Below are positions 1 through 12,300 of a stretch of DNA of 64,000 nucleotides, one piece after another. The first letter of the stretch is position 1. Each line of letters begins with the position of its first letter. The translations under genes were made by a program, and so were the position numbers. The notes beneath the pieces were generated by a model that was not told the DNA's origin, did not search any database, and saw only the letters and a program-made list of their open reading frames with translations. The stretch is from Ampullaceana balthica (lineage: Eukaryota > Mollusca > Gastropoda > Lymnaeidae): NCBI GenBank assembly GCA_944989445.1, contig CALYLW010000133.1, positions 476,001 to 540,000 on the forward strand. Reading direction: 5' to 3'.

Positions 1-700
1 GTATGGGCAGGTCGTTAGGGGTGACACCATTAGATTCAGCACTTGGTGACACCAACCAAGTGACGCCTTTGACACCACAATTGGCTAATAAATGGCAATT
101 TTGCTGGTGAGCATGGTATGGCTTGCAACTATTATACATCAAATGAGGACACGAAGAGAACTTCAATTTCATTTTTTTAAATGAAAACTTTACTGCATGT
201 ATATTTTTCTAAAACAAGAAAATTACAAATGTAATGCGTAGTGTCTTTATTATTACTTGCTTATAAAAATTATATTTTCTTCAGAGCATAAACATATTTT
301 CCCGGGGGGGGGGCGGCTAACCTGGCATGTGTTCGCAAAGTAATATTAACTTAACCACTGGTTGAGATTCAGTTAGACAAGACATATTTTTTGGCGAGAG
401 ACCAAGCTGGGGGTTTAAATCTTAGCTCATGGATCATTTCCAAAAGGAGTGGCACCAGGGCTTGGCTTCTGGAGACATGGGTAGAAGAAGTTAACCAGTT
501 TATACAGTGACTGGGCAATTAGCAAACCCTGATGGCAACGTAAGCTCAGCGATCAGACACTCATCAACCAGATGATCACTGAGCACTGTCCGATCACTTG
601 AACTTAATAAGGTCAATACACTTGTCTGTTTGCGCTGTTGGTTAAAAGATGTCTTATTCAGAAGACATTCCAGTCATATTTCGATTTTCGACAAGTACGT
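1..700. other. Unassigned AT-rich sequence
   Basis: I see no supported gene here. There is a short G run near 303-312 and otherwise non-repetitive AT-rich DNA. The right edge runs into a hAT-type end that starts near 700. Confidence 0.5.
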
Positions 701-822
701 TAACAAATGTTACTTATGACACAATACATTTCAATGTTTGGCTTTAATCGAAATTAAAGATTAATTAATCGTTAATTTTTCAAAAGTTAACTATTAAAGT
801 TAAATTAATCGTTAACAGCCCT
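700..822. repeat. Solo end of the BED-hAT family, next to a (TA)n tract
   Basis: This piece has the 'ggctttaatcgaaatta' stretch and ends in 'agccctaat'. It matches the right end of the two fuller elements at 26139-26790 and 42768-43419. Only the end is present; there is no coding part. The final 'agccct' abuts a long (TA)n tract, as do the other copies. Confidence 0.6.
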
Positions 823-823
823 A

Positions 824-872
<49 letters not shown>
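823..872. repeat. (TA)n microsatellite
   Basis: An almost pure TA dinucleotide tract lies directly against a transposon end. Confidence 0.9.
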
Positions 873-878
<6 letters not shown>

Positions 879-949
879 AAAAGGCCATGTCTTTTCAAGT
901 TGACAGCAGAGCACAGACTGGTGAGACTGTACTAATATGCACATCTTGA

Positions 950-1760
950 AATATACTTGGTATCCTCTCTGGCCTTTTCTGTCTTTCTGCCTCTAAAATA
1001 GCATACAACTGAGCTAATCCGAGTTCAATTTCGCGTTATCTCTGTCTCACTACGTATTGACTCTGTCTCTTTTAAGCCTTTTTCCCGCAACTTTCTGTTT
1101 CTGTTCGTTCTGTCTCTGTCTCTCTACACATTTTTCCAGCTATTGTTTATGTTTCTCTTTGTAATGTCTCTGTTACTCTTCGTATTATTTCTTACTCTCT
1201 TTATCTCTTTTTCCCTTGCATGTTCTCTCTGCACATCTAATTTTTTCTTCTTGCTATGTTCGTCCTGCTTATCCCTTATAAATTTCTCTAGAATCTACAA
1301 CGTAAGTGCGTTTTGTTTGTTCGATTCCTTAGGATAATTTATTTTTTCTTCCTTTTAATTTTTTACAAATTCTCCATACTTATAATGTGCGTGGAGAAAA
1401 CAAATTGATTCAGTGCTTTTTAAATGATAATTTGCCTGATTTATGAATATTATGAATATCATAAATATCACATGATAAAAATACTCATTTAAAGTGTTCT
1501 TGCCCCCTACCTAACCCCACCCCCTAAAAAGAAGAAAATAGAACACTGGCTACAGGAATCATGTAGAACAGTCCTATGCCTTATTGCTATCCGAGATACA
1601 GGCTGGATACTGGACTTAAGAGCCGCCAGAGTCTCCGAAATCCCCAACGAAGTCCACAATGTAACGTACTTGTTTGTGTATTTAAAGATCATCTATTTAC
1701 CCATTCGAATATATTATATTTCATGTCATTATAAACAATAGAGTACATATGTATATAATG
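950..1760. other. Pyrimidine-rich stretch and unassigned sequence
   Basis: From about 960 to 1300 the strand is rich in CTGTCTCT-like pyrimidine words. A 64-codon open frame at 1143-1337 is only a by-product of that composition. The rest to 1760 shows nothing I can assign. Confidence 0.5.
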
Positions 1761-2214
1761 TGATTCGTCAAAAAGGCCCCAGACAAAACGGCCCCGACAT
1801 AATGGCCACGACATAACGGCCGGGTCAAAACGGCCCAGACAAATTGTCTACATTTTTTAACACAAACTTTACATTTTTTTAATCTTAAGCTTTTGTAAAC
1901 TTTTTTAGCCTTAAAAAAGTGGTCAAATTGTAAAATAATCTCTTTCGATGTTTTTATATATTTCATCTCAACAAACAACCGTGACTTGGTACTATATGGT
2001 GTAACTACTATTAAAATATTTACGGTGATGTCATTATTATTGCTTCTTGTGAACAAAACCTGACACCTAATTGGTGAGTAAAAATACTAATATAAAATTG
2101 GATTGTTTTGTTGACTATTAATATATCTATAAGTCCAGGACCGTTTTGACCGGGGCCATTATGTCGGACCCATGTATCGGATCCGTTTTGTCCAGGCCGT
2201 TTTTGTAGGTGATC
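1761..2214. mobile_element. Non-autonomous TIR element with repetitive ends (family A)
   Basis: The left end repeats units such as 'gacaaaacggcc' and 'gacataatggcc' (1765-1852). The right end carries the inverted forms ('ccgttttg', 'ggccattatgtc', about 2135-2207). The two ends can therefore pair, and each is a short tandem array. The middle is AT-rich and non-coding; the minus-strand frames that cross it have no recognisable domain. I could not identify a clean target duplication. The layout is like foldback elements and is shared with the element at 9868-10630. Confidence 0.65.
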
Positions 2215-2920
2215 CCAATTCAAGGATTCTGGTTTACACATTATTTCACCTCACTTGGTGTAGACCTACTCTACACCGTAATATTATATATACATCGTAG
2301 GTAAAAACGACTTACCCTCCTAGTGTAGTCAACTAACTCGACTCCATGCCTCAACGGTTAAAAAAATCTGAATCTTTAGCTCCACGCTTTCTATAGACAG
2401 TCTAGTGTGTCTCCCTACACCACACGATATATAGGCAGCCTTTCACTCATAACCTTTCACGAGTGACCAGAACTACTAACGATTTGAATGGGTCAACGCT
2501 TTACAAGTCTTGCTGCCATCAGTTTACAAAAGTAGCATTCCATTTCTGATCAGTGTTTCTCATAATTTGACAGATTGCAATAGATAAATAGTAACTGGTC
2601 CTTAGAGCGTAGAGTTCGACCCGAAAGGAGAATGTTATATACACGTATGAATGTGTTTATAAATAGATGATATTCATAAAATTACATATTTCTTTGTGTA
2701 TGTGAGCATACATATCAGTGTGAGCTTACGCGTGTGACTATTAGTAGGAATTAGGAAACGTAATTTAACACAGGAATAACGCAATAAAATTAGAGTTAGA
2801 AAAGCAAAAAAATAAATATGTAAAATACCAATTTCATTTTAAAAAAAGGTGTTCACATCATCGAGTTCCTTCTTTGAAAAAGAAAATTAACATTCTTTGA
2901 AATATAGCAACAATATGTAT

Positions 2921-2967
<47 letters not shown>

Positions 2968-5534
2968 GAAAGGGGTTGCTACTTAGTCAGATATAGTATA
3001 TGTATATAATGCAACTTTAAAAAAAAATTAAAAACAGTATATTGACTAAGAAACACAATTGTCCATGTTTTAATTTGTTTTTTGTTTACCCCTTTTTAAT
3101 CGCGATGCTCCTAATTATTAATAATAAATGTAAATTAAAAATACTTATTTTGTATATTACTGTCATAACACTTACGTACCAAATATTTCTGGGGTGATTG
3201 TTATTCCAGGTAAATTGCTTGAGAGTATAGATACAGGCCTGCACGTAAAGTTTTTGAATTTAACTGCAAAAAACATAACAACATCGGTAAGCTAACATTT
3301 AAAAAGAGGCATGGAACTGTGTCGGAAAATGTTTGAGCTAAAGTTATTTGATGTATGTCAGGAAAGAATGTACATTTACTTGTATGTGAAGAAAAATCTA
3401 TTGTAGGCAATACATTTCGTCGTTTACATTTCAATTCAACTTTATTTTAAAGTTTTTTTATTTATTTATTTTTTAATTATTTTTTTTTAAAAATATATAT
3501 ATATATATATATTTTATTTTTTTTATTTCCTTGAACAGTTCAGGTATTGACGCTTTAAAATTTGACTCGCTAATGTTATTAGTGTGTGTTTTTGTTTGTG
3601 AGTGTGTGTGTATAAGTGTGTGTGATTGTTTGTGTCTGTAAATGTGTGTGTAAATGTAAAGATGCTTTCATATTTAAATGTTTCCTTAAAAATTAACGAA
3701 TTATATATCTTAATTTAATCATTTTCTTTTATTGATCTTTGTGATAAAAGCTAAATATTAATTATGTTAATATTCGTGTTTAGATGCAAGGGCTGCATTT
3801 TTTCACTCATCTATCATCATCAACTATTTTGAGATAGACAATAAGTGATGTTTGATAAGGTGTTTTGTGTTCGTGAAGGGAGAGCTAGAGAGCCAACATG
3901 CGAGAGTTGGAGAGGGTGAGAGCAATGAGAAGACAGAGTGAATGGCTCAAAGGTTAGAGCTAAAGAGCTACGATGAAAACTGGATAATAATAGTTTCAAT
4001 ATTTGTCTTCTTTCCAAGTGTAACTAATTGTATATCTATGTTACATAGATTAAATAACACAACAACGTAATGTTTTGTAAAAGATCCATTCTCATCATCT
4101 TATTAAATAATTATATGTATTTTTATAAAGTTATAAACTTAAAGGAAGTGAAAGTCGTATAGGAACGCAATTTGTATGATTAATAATATTGACGAAACCC
4201 AATCAATTTGAACTCAAACAAATAAAAAAAAATGTAAAATCATATATTACAATCACTGAATAACTCAATGTTTGGTATTTACCAAATTATTTAATTTTTT
4301 GCAAGCTCACTTAATTTAGATATGTCATCAATGACATTCCTCAAAAGCAAGTGTATCTTTGCATTGCAGAAATTAGTACAGTTGAGTAAAAGCGGTGACT
4401 TCAATTTGCTATGTATGGAATAACATTGATAAAATGTACAACTGGTTTTGAATCTCATTTTATTTTTAAATTTATAAAATATTTGTTAAGAAAAAAAAAC
4501 AGGCTTCGGGTCTAAAAAAAATTGAAATTACAAGCTTATATCAATTATTAGCAAAGGCGCAATTGCTTTTTTAATTAAAAATATCATAAAACTTATATAA
4601 ATTCATTTTTATAATAAAGAAATGCGTAAATAATGGTTTGTGTGGGTTGTACAATTTATCTTGTGCTTTTCCATTGGGTATGATTATTTTAGTATTATTC
4701 AGGCATCATTATAGTTTTGCCTTACCAGAAAATTGTGAGTCCTGTTTAATTATAGTGTATTATTTAAGCATTGTTGCATACATAATTATGGTGTACTGAT
4801 AGTGTTTTGTTTCGAAATTTGAGTTCAAGTTACTAGGTTTTGATTGTCAGACTTTAGTAAAAAAATATTATGGTGGAGTTTGATAAGACCAAAGCTAAAG
4901 TAAGTGCTGAAGCCATAAAGTAATGGTAAATCCCTTAGATTTTTTGGACAATAACCTGTCCTGTACATCAGTAGGGAGGTGACGTTATTTATTGAATGAG
5001 AAATAATCGAGGCGGAATGAGAACGTTAGAAGGTGGAAGGAGAGTTGACATGGTTGAAGGCGAACAGAGAGATAGCCAGAAAAAATGCAAAACAAGATAA
5101 ATGGTCAGAAAATAACAGAAAGAAAGATGCCCAGAGAGATGGCTCGAGAGAAGACAGAATTAGAGATGCCACAATAAAAGTTTGAAAGAGAAATAGGTGG
5201 CCCGAGAAGTTGTCAAAAGTGAAATCTTACCCGAAATAATTGAACGCAGTTAGATAACTTTATTCCCCGTCTTTTTATGCCTACACTAAATGATTCCTTA
5301 TTTATGAATCAGTTTAATTCGGAAAATTCCAAAGAAAAATTTGGGACTCTTAAATCTCGTGATAAACTCCGCTGCTCTCTGACCCGTGATACGAAACCAT
5401 GGGTGATAATACTATATGCCTAAACCCCGCCCTTCACAAACTTATCGATGTTACATCGTGTTACGGGAAAGAATCGGCCTAGCATGGTTGGCTGAAACCT
5501 AACTGGAATGAGATTATAGTCAATCATGTTAATA
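2215..5534. other. Long intergenic stretch with low-complexity tracts
   Basis: No supported gene. It holds (TA)n tracts at about 2928-2965 and 3493-3516, a GT-rich patch at about 3585-3655, and purine-rich patches at about 3870-3980 and 4980-5215 in which degenerate GAGA words recur. The short open frames at 3201-3434 and 3820-4017 (minus) resemble nothing I know. Confidence 0.5.
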
Positions 5535-5710
5535 GTTCATGGTGATCCTATAAAATAAAAGGCAATTTTCTTTCTGGTCATCGAAAGCGATTGGTCCTCC
5601 AAACTCCTACAGATTCCTACAGCCAATTAGAAAAAATCAATCTCATTTACATATTGAACATGTTTACGCGGACGTTCAAATGGATTTATTTTTGGTGCAG
5701 TTTTTTTAGA
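5535..5710 (-). repeat. Dispersed repeat family G, copy on the minus strand
   Basis: The words 'aaaggcaattttctttctgg', 'gattggtcctccaaactcc' and 'ctacagccaatta' are the reverse complement of matching words at about 21600-21690, 25990-26110 and 38110-38210. The piece also carries 'acgcggacgttcaaa', a word shared with the TIR family of the 48-62 kb region. It is non-coding. Confidence 0.6.
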
Positions 5711-6039
5711 CTTTATTTCTAGCTGTACGCCTTGTGATTTATAGTCAAATACTTAGTTTTTAAGTTTAATTATTGGACGGGCTTTGTTGCTGTTAAGTGT
5801 ATAAAAGCAACAGCATGGAGATACTTGTTCTATTAGCTCAAGTCCGGACCGTGAGTTTTGGTCACCCACAGCGATCCCACACTATCACATTGAAGAATCA
5901 CCTGCCACCTTTTCAATACAAACACCATCAATTCCAGTTATACATGTTTTTTGGGTACCCTGGTTATGGTTAGCATCTACCATTAGCCCATCCCTGTTAA
6001 ACATCACTGCGTGACTACTGGACGCCCATCCAACGAGCC

Positions 6040-8103
6040 CATACTGTTAAATTGAACTTGAACTATCCCTTAACCCGTTTTTGGGTCGTTGGGGCACCAT
6101 CGTGAACTGATCACTAACACATGCCATTTGTCCCGATCCTGTGCTGCCCTTTGAGAGTCGCTAAATGACAGGCCAGTCCACTCTTTGATATCGTCCTCCC
6201 ATCTCTTCTGTTGTCTGCCTCTTTTTTTTTCCTACCTGGACTGTGCCATGCAATATAGTTTTTGCGAAACCTTCAGTTCTTGTCACGTGTCCGTACCATC
6301 GTAATTTCCTCTTCTTAATTGATGTTAGTAGGTCCTCGTAGGGGCCAATGACAGTACTTATTGTGTTGCGGACTGCTTCGTTTGTGATGTGTGCTGTGTA
6401 GGAGATGTTCAATATCTTTCTGAAACATCTCATCTCTAGCGCATTAATTCTTCTTTGGAGGTCTGCAGTGAGCGTCAAGCCTCACAACCACACAAAAAGA
6501 CTGACATCGCCAGAAAGCGCATTAGCCGGATCTTTGATCTCAGGGAGAGCTTCTTTCTTTGCCAGATGTGTTTTAATTTACTCAATGCTGCTATTGTTTG
6601 GGCTACTCTGGTAAGAATTTCTGGCTTTGAGCCTTCGTCGGATATTATGGCCCCTAGATATTTGAAGGTGGAGACTTCTTCGAGTTTTTCACCGTTTATC
6701 CGAATCTCACTTGTGAATTTACTATTTGCCATGACCTTGGTCTTTTCTGAATTGATTTCCATGCCGTACGCCTTTGCTGTTTTCTATAGCTTTGCGAGGA
6801 ATTCTTTTAGTTCGTCCTCGCTACCAGCTAGGCCGTCAATGTCATCGGCAAAGCGTACGTTGGTTATACTTCTACCTCCGATGCTGAATGTTCCGACATG
6901 GTCTTCTAGCACATCTGTCATGATCCTTTCAAAGAAGAGGTTGAAGAGGATGGGGGAAAGTAGACATCCTTGTCTGACACCAACAGTTGTCTTGAACCAA
7001 TCTCCCAGCTTGCTGTTGAAGAGTACTGCGCTGGTTGCTCTGTTGTAAAGGTTCTTGATCACCTCAATGAGGTTTGCATTTATGTTGAATGTGTGCATAT
7101 TTGCCCACAGTGCCGCATGCCAAACTCTGTCGAACGCTTTTTTAATGTTTATAAAGACATTATAGAGGTCACTCTGGTGTTGGAGATGTTTTTCACAGAG
7201 AAATCGCAAATTAAAGATTTGCTCCGTTGTGCTTCTTCCTGCTCTGAAGCCCGCCTGCTTTTCTGAATCGATTTGCTCTGCTTGTGGTTTCAGTCGGTTC
7301 AGTATGATCATAAGCATGACTTTGCTGGGTTGACTAATCTGGCTGATTGTACGGTAGTTCTGAGTTCTGACACATCTGTAGATTACCCTTTTTTGGGAGC
7401 GTGATAACCAACGATTGCGTCCAGGGGGTTGGCTATTTTGCTGTCTGCCATATCTTGTTGCACATGTTAGTTAGGATGTTTATTACGGGGTCACCTCCTG
7501 CTTGAATCAGTTCTCCCGGAATGTTTTCCACTCCAGCTGATTTCCCCTTCTTCAATTTTTGTACAGCCAGCTCCAACCCGTAGCGGAGAATAGAATACAT
7601 GTCTGTGTTATTTGACTTTGGGCAGTTGAGCACTGACCCATCGCCTTTGGAGTCTTCATATTACAGCTCAGAACAGTATTCGGTCCATCTTCTGAGAATT
7701 TCTTGTTCTTCTGTGATAGATTTTTTCGGATTTATCTTGTATGGTTGAGATACGACCTTGTTGGTTGGATGTCAAGTCTTTAACAATTTTGTAAGCCTTT
7801 CTTGAATTTTTCCTTAGTAGATTTTCATCGATGTCAGAGCATTGTTGTTCTATCCATTCTTTTTTGCTTTTACCATATCTTTCCTGATCTTTTTATTGAT
7901 TTCTCTGTATCTTGGTGTTCCTTCTGCAGTATTCTTTACGCTCTTAAGTTTTCTTCTTTCATCGCATAGTTCCAGAATATTAGAGGAGAACCATGGTCTT
8001 TTAATTGCTCGCTTCTTTCCAAGTACTTCTTTTGCTGCTTCAATTATTGTGGTATTGAAAGTGTCAGTAACTAGGTCTATGTCCGTGTATGTTTCTGGCT
8101 AAT
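6040..8103 (-). pseudogene. Broken, 5'-truncated non-LTR retrotransposon (LINE), reverse transcriptase
   Basis: Read on the minus strand, pieces in successive frames give a LINE pol. From about 8100 down come the linker between endonuclease and RT ('KKRAIKRPWFSSNILELCDE'), the start of the RT ('KKGKSAGVENIPGELIQAGG', 7433-7633), the RT core with 'EKQAGFRAGRSTTEQIFNLR', 'KAFDRVWHAALW', 'GVRQGCLLSPILFNLF' and the catalytic 'RFADDIDGLAG' (6784-7317), then 'FKYLGAIISDEGSKPEILTR' (6475-6762). The C-terminal 'KRKLRWYGHVTRTEGFAKTI' follows (6161-6478). Frameshifts, for example between 7433 and 7317 and near 6480, break it, so it is inactive. The stretch 6040-6160 looks like its 3' UTR. The endonuclease part is missing beyond about 8103. 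The clade is not certain; RTE- or jockey-like are candidates. Confidence 0.85.
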
Positions 8104-8344
8104 TACTTTTCGGATAGAATTGATTTTTCAATCAACATGTGACCTCCAAAAGTTTTCCCGCTTCGAAACTTTCAAGAATATTTTACATCACGTAAGTCAT
8201 AAAAATAGAAAATAATTAGTAAGGTTATTGACTTATGACGAGGTGTTTTTTTCTTTCTTTTGTATATTGAGTTAATTTTTTTTTAATCCAAAAATTATTT
8301 CGATCAAAGTAGTCTGAAGAACATTTTTCTTTATAATGAACATT

Positions 8345-9344
8345 TTTTTTCTGCGAGCCATATGCAACCATCAAAAGAGCCCTGGCGTAAGTGTACTTAG
8401 CAAATACTCAGAGTTTCATTTTGCTATCTACATAGGACACATGAGATTTTGTGATTTTCATTTTTTTTATATAGCTCAAAGAAGGAAAGAAACTTTATTT
8501 GGGCCCCCTCCCCCAAGAAGAGATAACTTAAATATTTTTTCCTTCCATTACCATCGCGTGTTTGTACTCAACAACTTCCCAAATTTTCATGCTTCTTCCT
8601 ACTCAGGAAAATAGGAGAATTAGTGATTTTCATATATTACATAGTCTATAGTTCATGAAAAAAACATTTTTGGGCTCCCGGACCCCATGAGAGTGAATTT
8701 TAATTTTTTTACACCAATTATTGTCGAGAGAGGCTACTTAACAACTTCCCAAGTTTTCATGCTTCTACCTACACGGCAAGTTGGAGAATTAGTGATGAAT
8801 CATATTTTTATATAAGACAGAAAAATTAAATTTGGGCCCCCGGTTCCCCGTAAGTAATAATTTAACTGTTGTTTTGGTTTTTTTACGATCGCGGAAGTTT
8901 ACTTATCAACTACTCAGAGTTTCATGCTAATACCTACAGGGAAAATATGAGAATTTGTGATTTTCAGTTTTTATATAGCTCAAATTAGGAAAAAAACTTA
9001 ATTTTGGCCCTGGCCCCCAGGAAGTGATGATTTAAATATTTTTTCTTTCATTACAATGGTGGGTTCGTACTCAGAAATTTCCCAAAGTTTCATGCTTCTG
9101 TCTACTCGGGAAATAGGAGAATACGTGATTTTCATATTTTATAAAAGCCATAAAAGGGAGAAAAAAAGTTGTTCGGCCTCTGGCCCCCATGCAATTTAAT
9201 TTTAAATTCCTTTTACTCCAATTTTCGTCGCGAGAGCCTACTCAACAACTTCCCTAAGCTTTATGCTTCTACATACACGGAAAGCTAGAGAACTAGTAAT
9301 TAGTGAGTCAGTGAGTGAGGGTTTCGCCTTTTATTAGTATAGAT
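8345..9344 (+). repeat. Tandem array 1 of about 168 bp monomers
   Basis: Six diverged monomers occur with a spacing of about 165-172 bp. Each holds 'aacttcccaaagtttcatgc', 'ttctacctacacgg', 'gagaattagtga', a 'tatatagctca' word, a C-rich 'gggcccccggcccc' patch and a 'taccatcgcgg'-like word. The array closes with 'gagtcagtgagtgagggttt' and then 'gccttttattagtatagat' (9300-9344). Arrays at 15170-16241 and 19600-21222 have the same order and the same closing words. This fits a Helitron-associated non-autonomous element with a tandem core, as described in molluscs, but I cannot confirm the 5' end. Confidence 0.75.
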
Positions 9345-9867
9345 CATTATTTAAACCTAAAACTTTCATTTGAGAATGTTTCTCATCTCGAAGTTTTCAA
9401 TCAAGTCAGTAAAGATAAGTAAGCTTACAAGTTATTTTTCAAGGCTCAATGGAGAGAGGATATTTAGTTTATGTTGTCCCATGTACATTCCAACTCATTT
9501 AAAATTAGTTTCAACTTTGAAAAGGATCGTTCTCTGCTACTGTTTGATGTAATCATTGAAAGATATATGCGAAGTGCGATGTGTACATTTATAAAGCACT
9601 CTGTGAAATTTAGCTCATTCAAAAGCAGTAAATCTTTTAGCTCTGTGCACCTGTTTTGAGTTTCGCATTGGGCTACTTCCTTTTCTTACCGTGAGCCTGG
9701 GGCTGGACAATAGCTTTTAAAATCCCGTATATTAACTTCACTGCCATCTCTGTCTCTCTGTCTGTCGTTAGTAGTCGGGTGGGCGGAAAAACAAAAGTAA
9801 AAAATGACCCGTGATGCCAGAGAGCTGAAATTGTACATATAGACTCGTGTCACCTACCAATGTATCG
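9345..9867. other. Unassigned sequence and head of a dispersed repeat
   Basis: 9345-9740 holds two short open frames with no recognisable domain. From about 9745 a 'ctctgtctgtcg' / 'agagctgaaattgtacatat' segment matches repeats near 24600-24770, 42060-42290 and 46250-46330. Confidence 0.45.
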
Positions 9868-10630
9868 GCACGGGTTCAAAATAGCGACTGTCAAAACAGC
9901 GACCGTCATAATAGCGACTTCAAAATAGCGACTGTGTCAAAACAGCGACCGTCATAATAGCGACTTCAAAATAGCGACTGTATCAAAACAGCGACCGTCA
10001 TAACAGCAACTTCACCACATAGCTATTCTTGTCCAACCGTTCACCTAACACAGTGGTTCCAATCCTTTTTGACACATAGACCCCTTTTCATTGTCTAAAC
10101 TTACCCAAAGACCCCTAGTGAAAAAACTACATAAATGCATAGTACCACCGCAATCCCCCTAAATTAATCGACTGCATCTATGTTTGTTAATCACTATCGA
10201 GCTTTCTGCAAAATATATTTGACTGAAGTAATAGAAGTTATAATTTTATTTTTTTCACATAATTTTTTTAAAAACAAAATGTGTCCCGAAAATGTGTTTA
10301 CACTCTTTACAACACCAACATTTATTTATACACACCTCCAGTTGATTGTATTTAATTTTGTATTGTCCCTTCTGTACAAAAAACCTACATGGCTTATCGT
10401 GTCTTACTTTTCTTTATTTTATAAACTCCATTGTAGGCTAGGCACAGTAAGTTTTTCAAACATTAATACAAGCAAAAGAAGAAAGTCGCTATTTTGATAC
10501 AGTCGCTGTTATGATGCAGTCGCTATTATGACGGTCGCTGTTTTGACAGTCGCTGTTTTGATACAGTCGCTATTTTGAAGTCGCTATTATGACGGTCGCT
10601 GTTTTGACAGTCGCTATTCTGCCCGGATGC
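9868..10630. mobile_element. Foldback-like element with minisatellite TIRs (family B)
   Basis: The left arm (about 9868-10012) is built from units like 'gtcaaaacagcgacc', 'gtcataatagcgact' and 'tcaaaatagcgact'. The right arm (about 10484-10630) carries the same units in inverted order, so the arms can pair over about 140 bp. The outer ends read 'gcacgggt' and, inverted, 'gcatccggg'. The 11 bp word 'ccaatgtatcg' stands on both sides (9857-9867 and 10631-10641), so it is the likely target duplication. The AT-rich middle has no transposase; the 105-codon frame at 10180-10497 has no recognisable domain and runs into the right arm. A hAT-like start 'cagtggttcc' near 10052 may be nested inside. The host sequence is itself a dispersed repeat. 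Confidence 0.8.
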
Positions 10631-10949
10631 CCAATGTATCGTATAAAAATTTTAGATCGATCGAACGTACGACAATTAAATTAATGCATTTTTAGTTTAT
10701 CTATATAAAACTATATGTTGCAGTCACTATTGTTTACATTTTTCGGGTCACTTGACTTCATGCCAGCCATCGGCGATCACATCTCGTGTTTTAACCAGGT
10801 GGAATTCACTCAGTTTCAGACTGTAAATGTTTGTCACGTTGGAACATAATCAATACTTTAAGTTCTGTCTCATATAATAGGGATTTATAGTAAAAAAAAA
10901 CATTGGTTTTACGGGGTTGTTTAATTTAAGAGTTCTGAAAATTTGACTA

Positions 10950-11800
10950 ATTCTGAAGGTAAGAAGTCTTCGAAACAAATTGAACATTGTTCCATTAACT
11001 TGGCTGCTGCACATCGGATGGCGAAACTGCTGAGCTCAGTCAGGTTTGTAAGAAAGCCACATTTCTCATGGATGTATTTATATGCACCAGCCAATTTTGT
11101 AGGGCTTAATAAAGTTTGTCAATGATTTTTGTCTCGGGGAGAATACTGTTTTGTTTATGTCCCTTTATCAATCTGACACTTTAGTTTTTTAATAGCATTG
11201 AAGATTACGTTTACTCTTGTTTTTTACCACGGACTGGTCACTTCATTTGTCTTCATAGGAATCAAATTAAGAATTATTTCTTTTAACAAACTCAATGGGA
11301 CACTTCCTTTCTAAAATTGTATGTCAACTTTAAAGTAAAATAGTGGCTCCCATGTGTTCAAGTTCCTTTAGAAATCCTTCTGATTCAAGTCGAAAGTCAC
11401 GTGGCTGATTTTCGTTTGTTGCTTATTCTTTCAGTGCTGCAATGTTCTCATGTTATGAGTTATTAAAAGACCTTACAGCATCATGACAGGACCACAATCT
11501 TGTGTCAGACAAAGGCGTGTAATATGTATCTGTTCCATGTGTTTTTGAAGCACCACCTGTCAACGATGAGTAGATGCAACAAGCCGGGTATAAAGATTTT
11601 GCAGAAGACACAATATTTATGGCTGCAGCAGGGCAACCTGCTGCACGTTTCCTAACTAGATTAAGGGAATGCGCTGTGCACGGCTTATAATGAGAAACAG
11701 TGCACTTCTCACGAAAAATAGCCTGGTTTCCGTTATACTTACTACTCATATTTGTAGCATTTTCGTATGACTGTCTAAGGCATTTTCAGGGAAGTAATAC
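10950..11800 (-). pseudogene. Decayed hAT-type transposase (ZMYM/DUF4371-like)
   Basis: The minus strand from about 11790 reads 'QSYENATNMSSKYNGNQAIF' and then 'HYKPCTAHSLNLVRKRAAG'. This is the classic hAT-type block with the pattern YD-NA-NMSGKY-G-Q and C-AHSLNL. After a stop, in the same region, 'RLESEGFLKELEHMGATILL' and 'ILERK' match the following part of such transposases. Several stops interrupt the frame. Neither the N-terminal zinc finger nor the C-terminal dimerisation block is clear. It lies 1.3 kb from the last host exon but is not part of that gene. Confidence 0.7.
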
Positions 11801-11889
11801 AAAAATTTGCCTCCATATTTATTTAACACTATAATAATTTTAGGGGGGCCTTAAATTATTTGGGGCCCATGGCTTTAACCAGTTCAGCA

Positions 11890-12300
11890 CCTCCCTTTTA
11901 ATCCGCCATAGTGGAATGGGGTCACGCATCTGTGACGATGTGTGACTAGGGGGAGGTTGTGTATAAAAATGTGACGTCACATAAAAAAGGTGAAACTTTA
12001 AATAAAAGTTTCACTTAAATATGTAATTGTTTATCATTTATTTAATGACGTTCTCAATGGCTTCACGCGTGTTACGATATTAGAGTACAGACTTACCCTA
12101 AATACATATTTAAATGACAAACAATAATTTGCAACATGCTAATTTTTATTTGAAAAATACGGCTTGGGGGAGGGGGTGTCAAAGCTTTGTTACGTCATAT
12201 AGTAAAAGGGGTGGGGATCTAAGTTTTTGTGACAAAGTATGACTTTGGGGAGAGTTGGTTAAAAATCGGCTACCTCGCGTGACTACATTTGTGGACGGAC
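11890..12300. mobile_element. Non-autonomous DNA element with G-rich subterminal words (GACGTCA family)
   Basis: The left part has 'ggggtcacgcatctgtgacg' and 'tgtgacgtcacat'. The right part has 'cttgggggagggggtgtcaa', 'gttacgtcatat' and closes near 'tttgtggacggaccc'. The same words occur at 16740-16950 and, inverted, at 54250-54650. It is non-coding. The superfamily is not assigned. Confidence 0.55.

Noticed and set aside
6405..7266. Plus-strand open frames (up to 197 codons) across 6.4-7.3 kb
   Set aside because: They are antisense to the LINE reverse transcriptase, which is recognisable on the minus strand; the plus-strand text has no domain.
8345..9344. CRISPR or ordinary centromeric satellite
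   Set aside because: The monomers are diverged, few, and end in a fixed terminus repeated at three places.
10180..10497. 105-codon plus-strand frame
   Set aside because: It runs into the minisatellite arm of the foldback-like element and has no recognisable domain.
9868..10630. CRISPR-like repeat array
   Set aside because: The repeats are contiguous, without unique spacers, and are mirrored at both ends of a eukaryotic TIR element.
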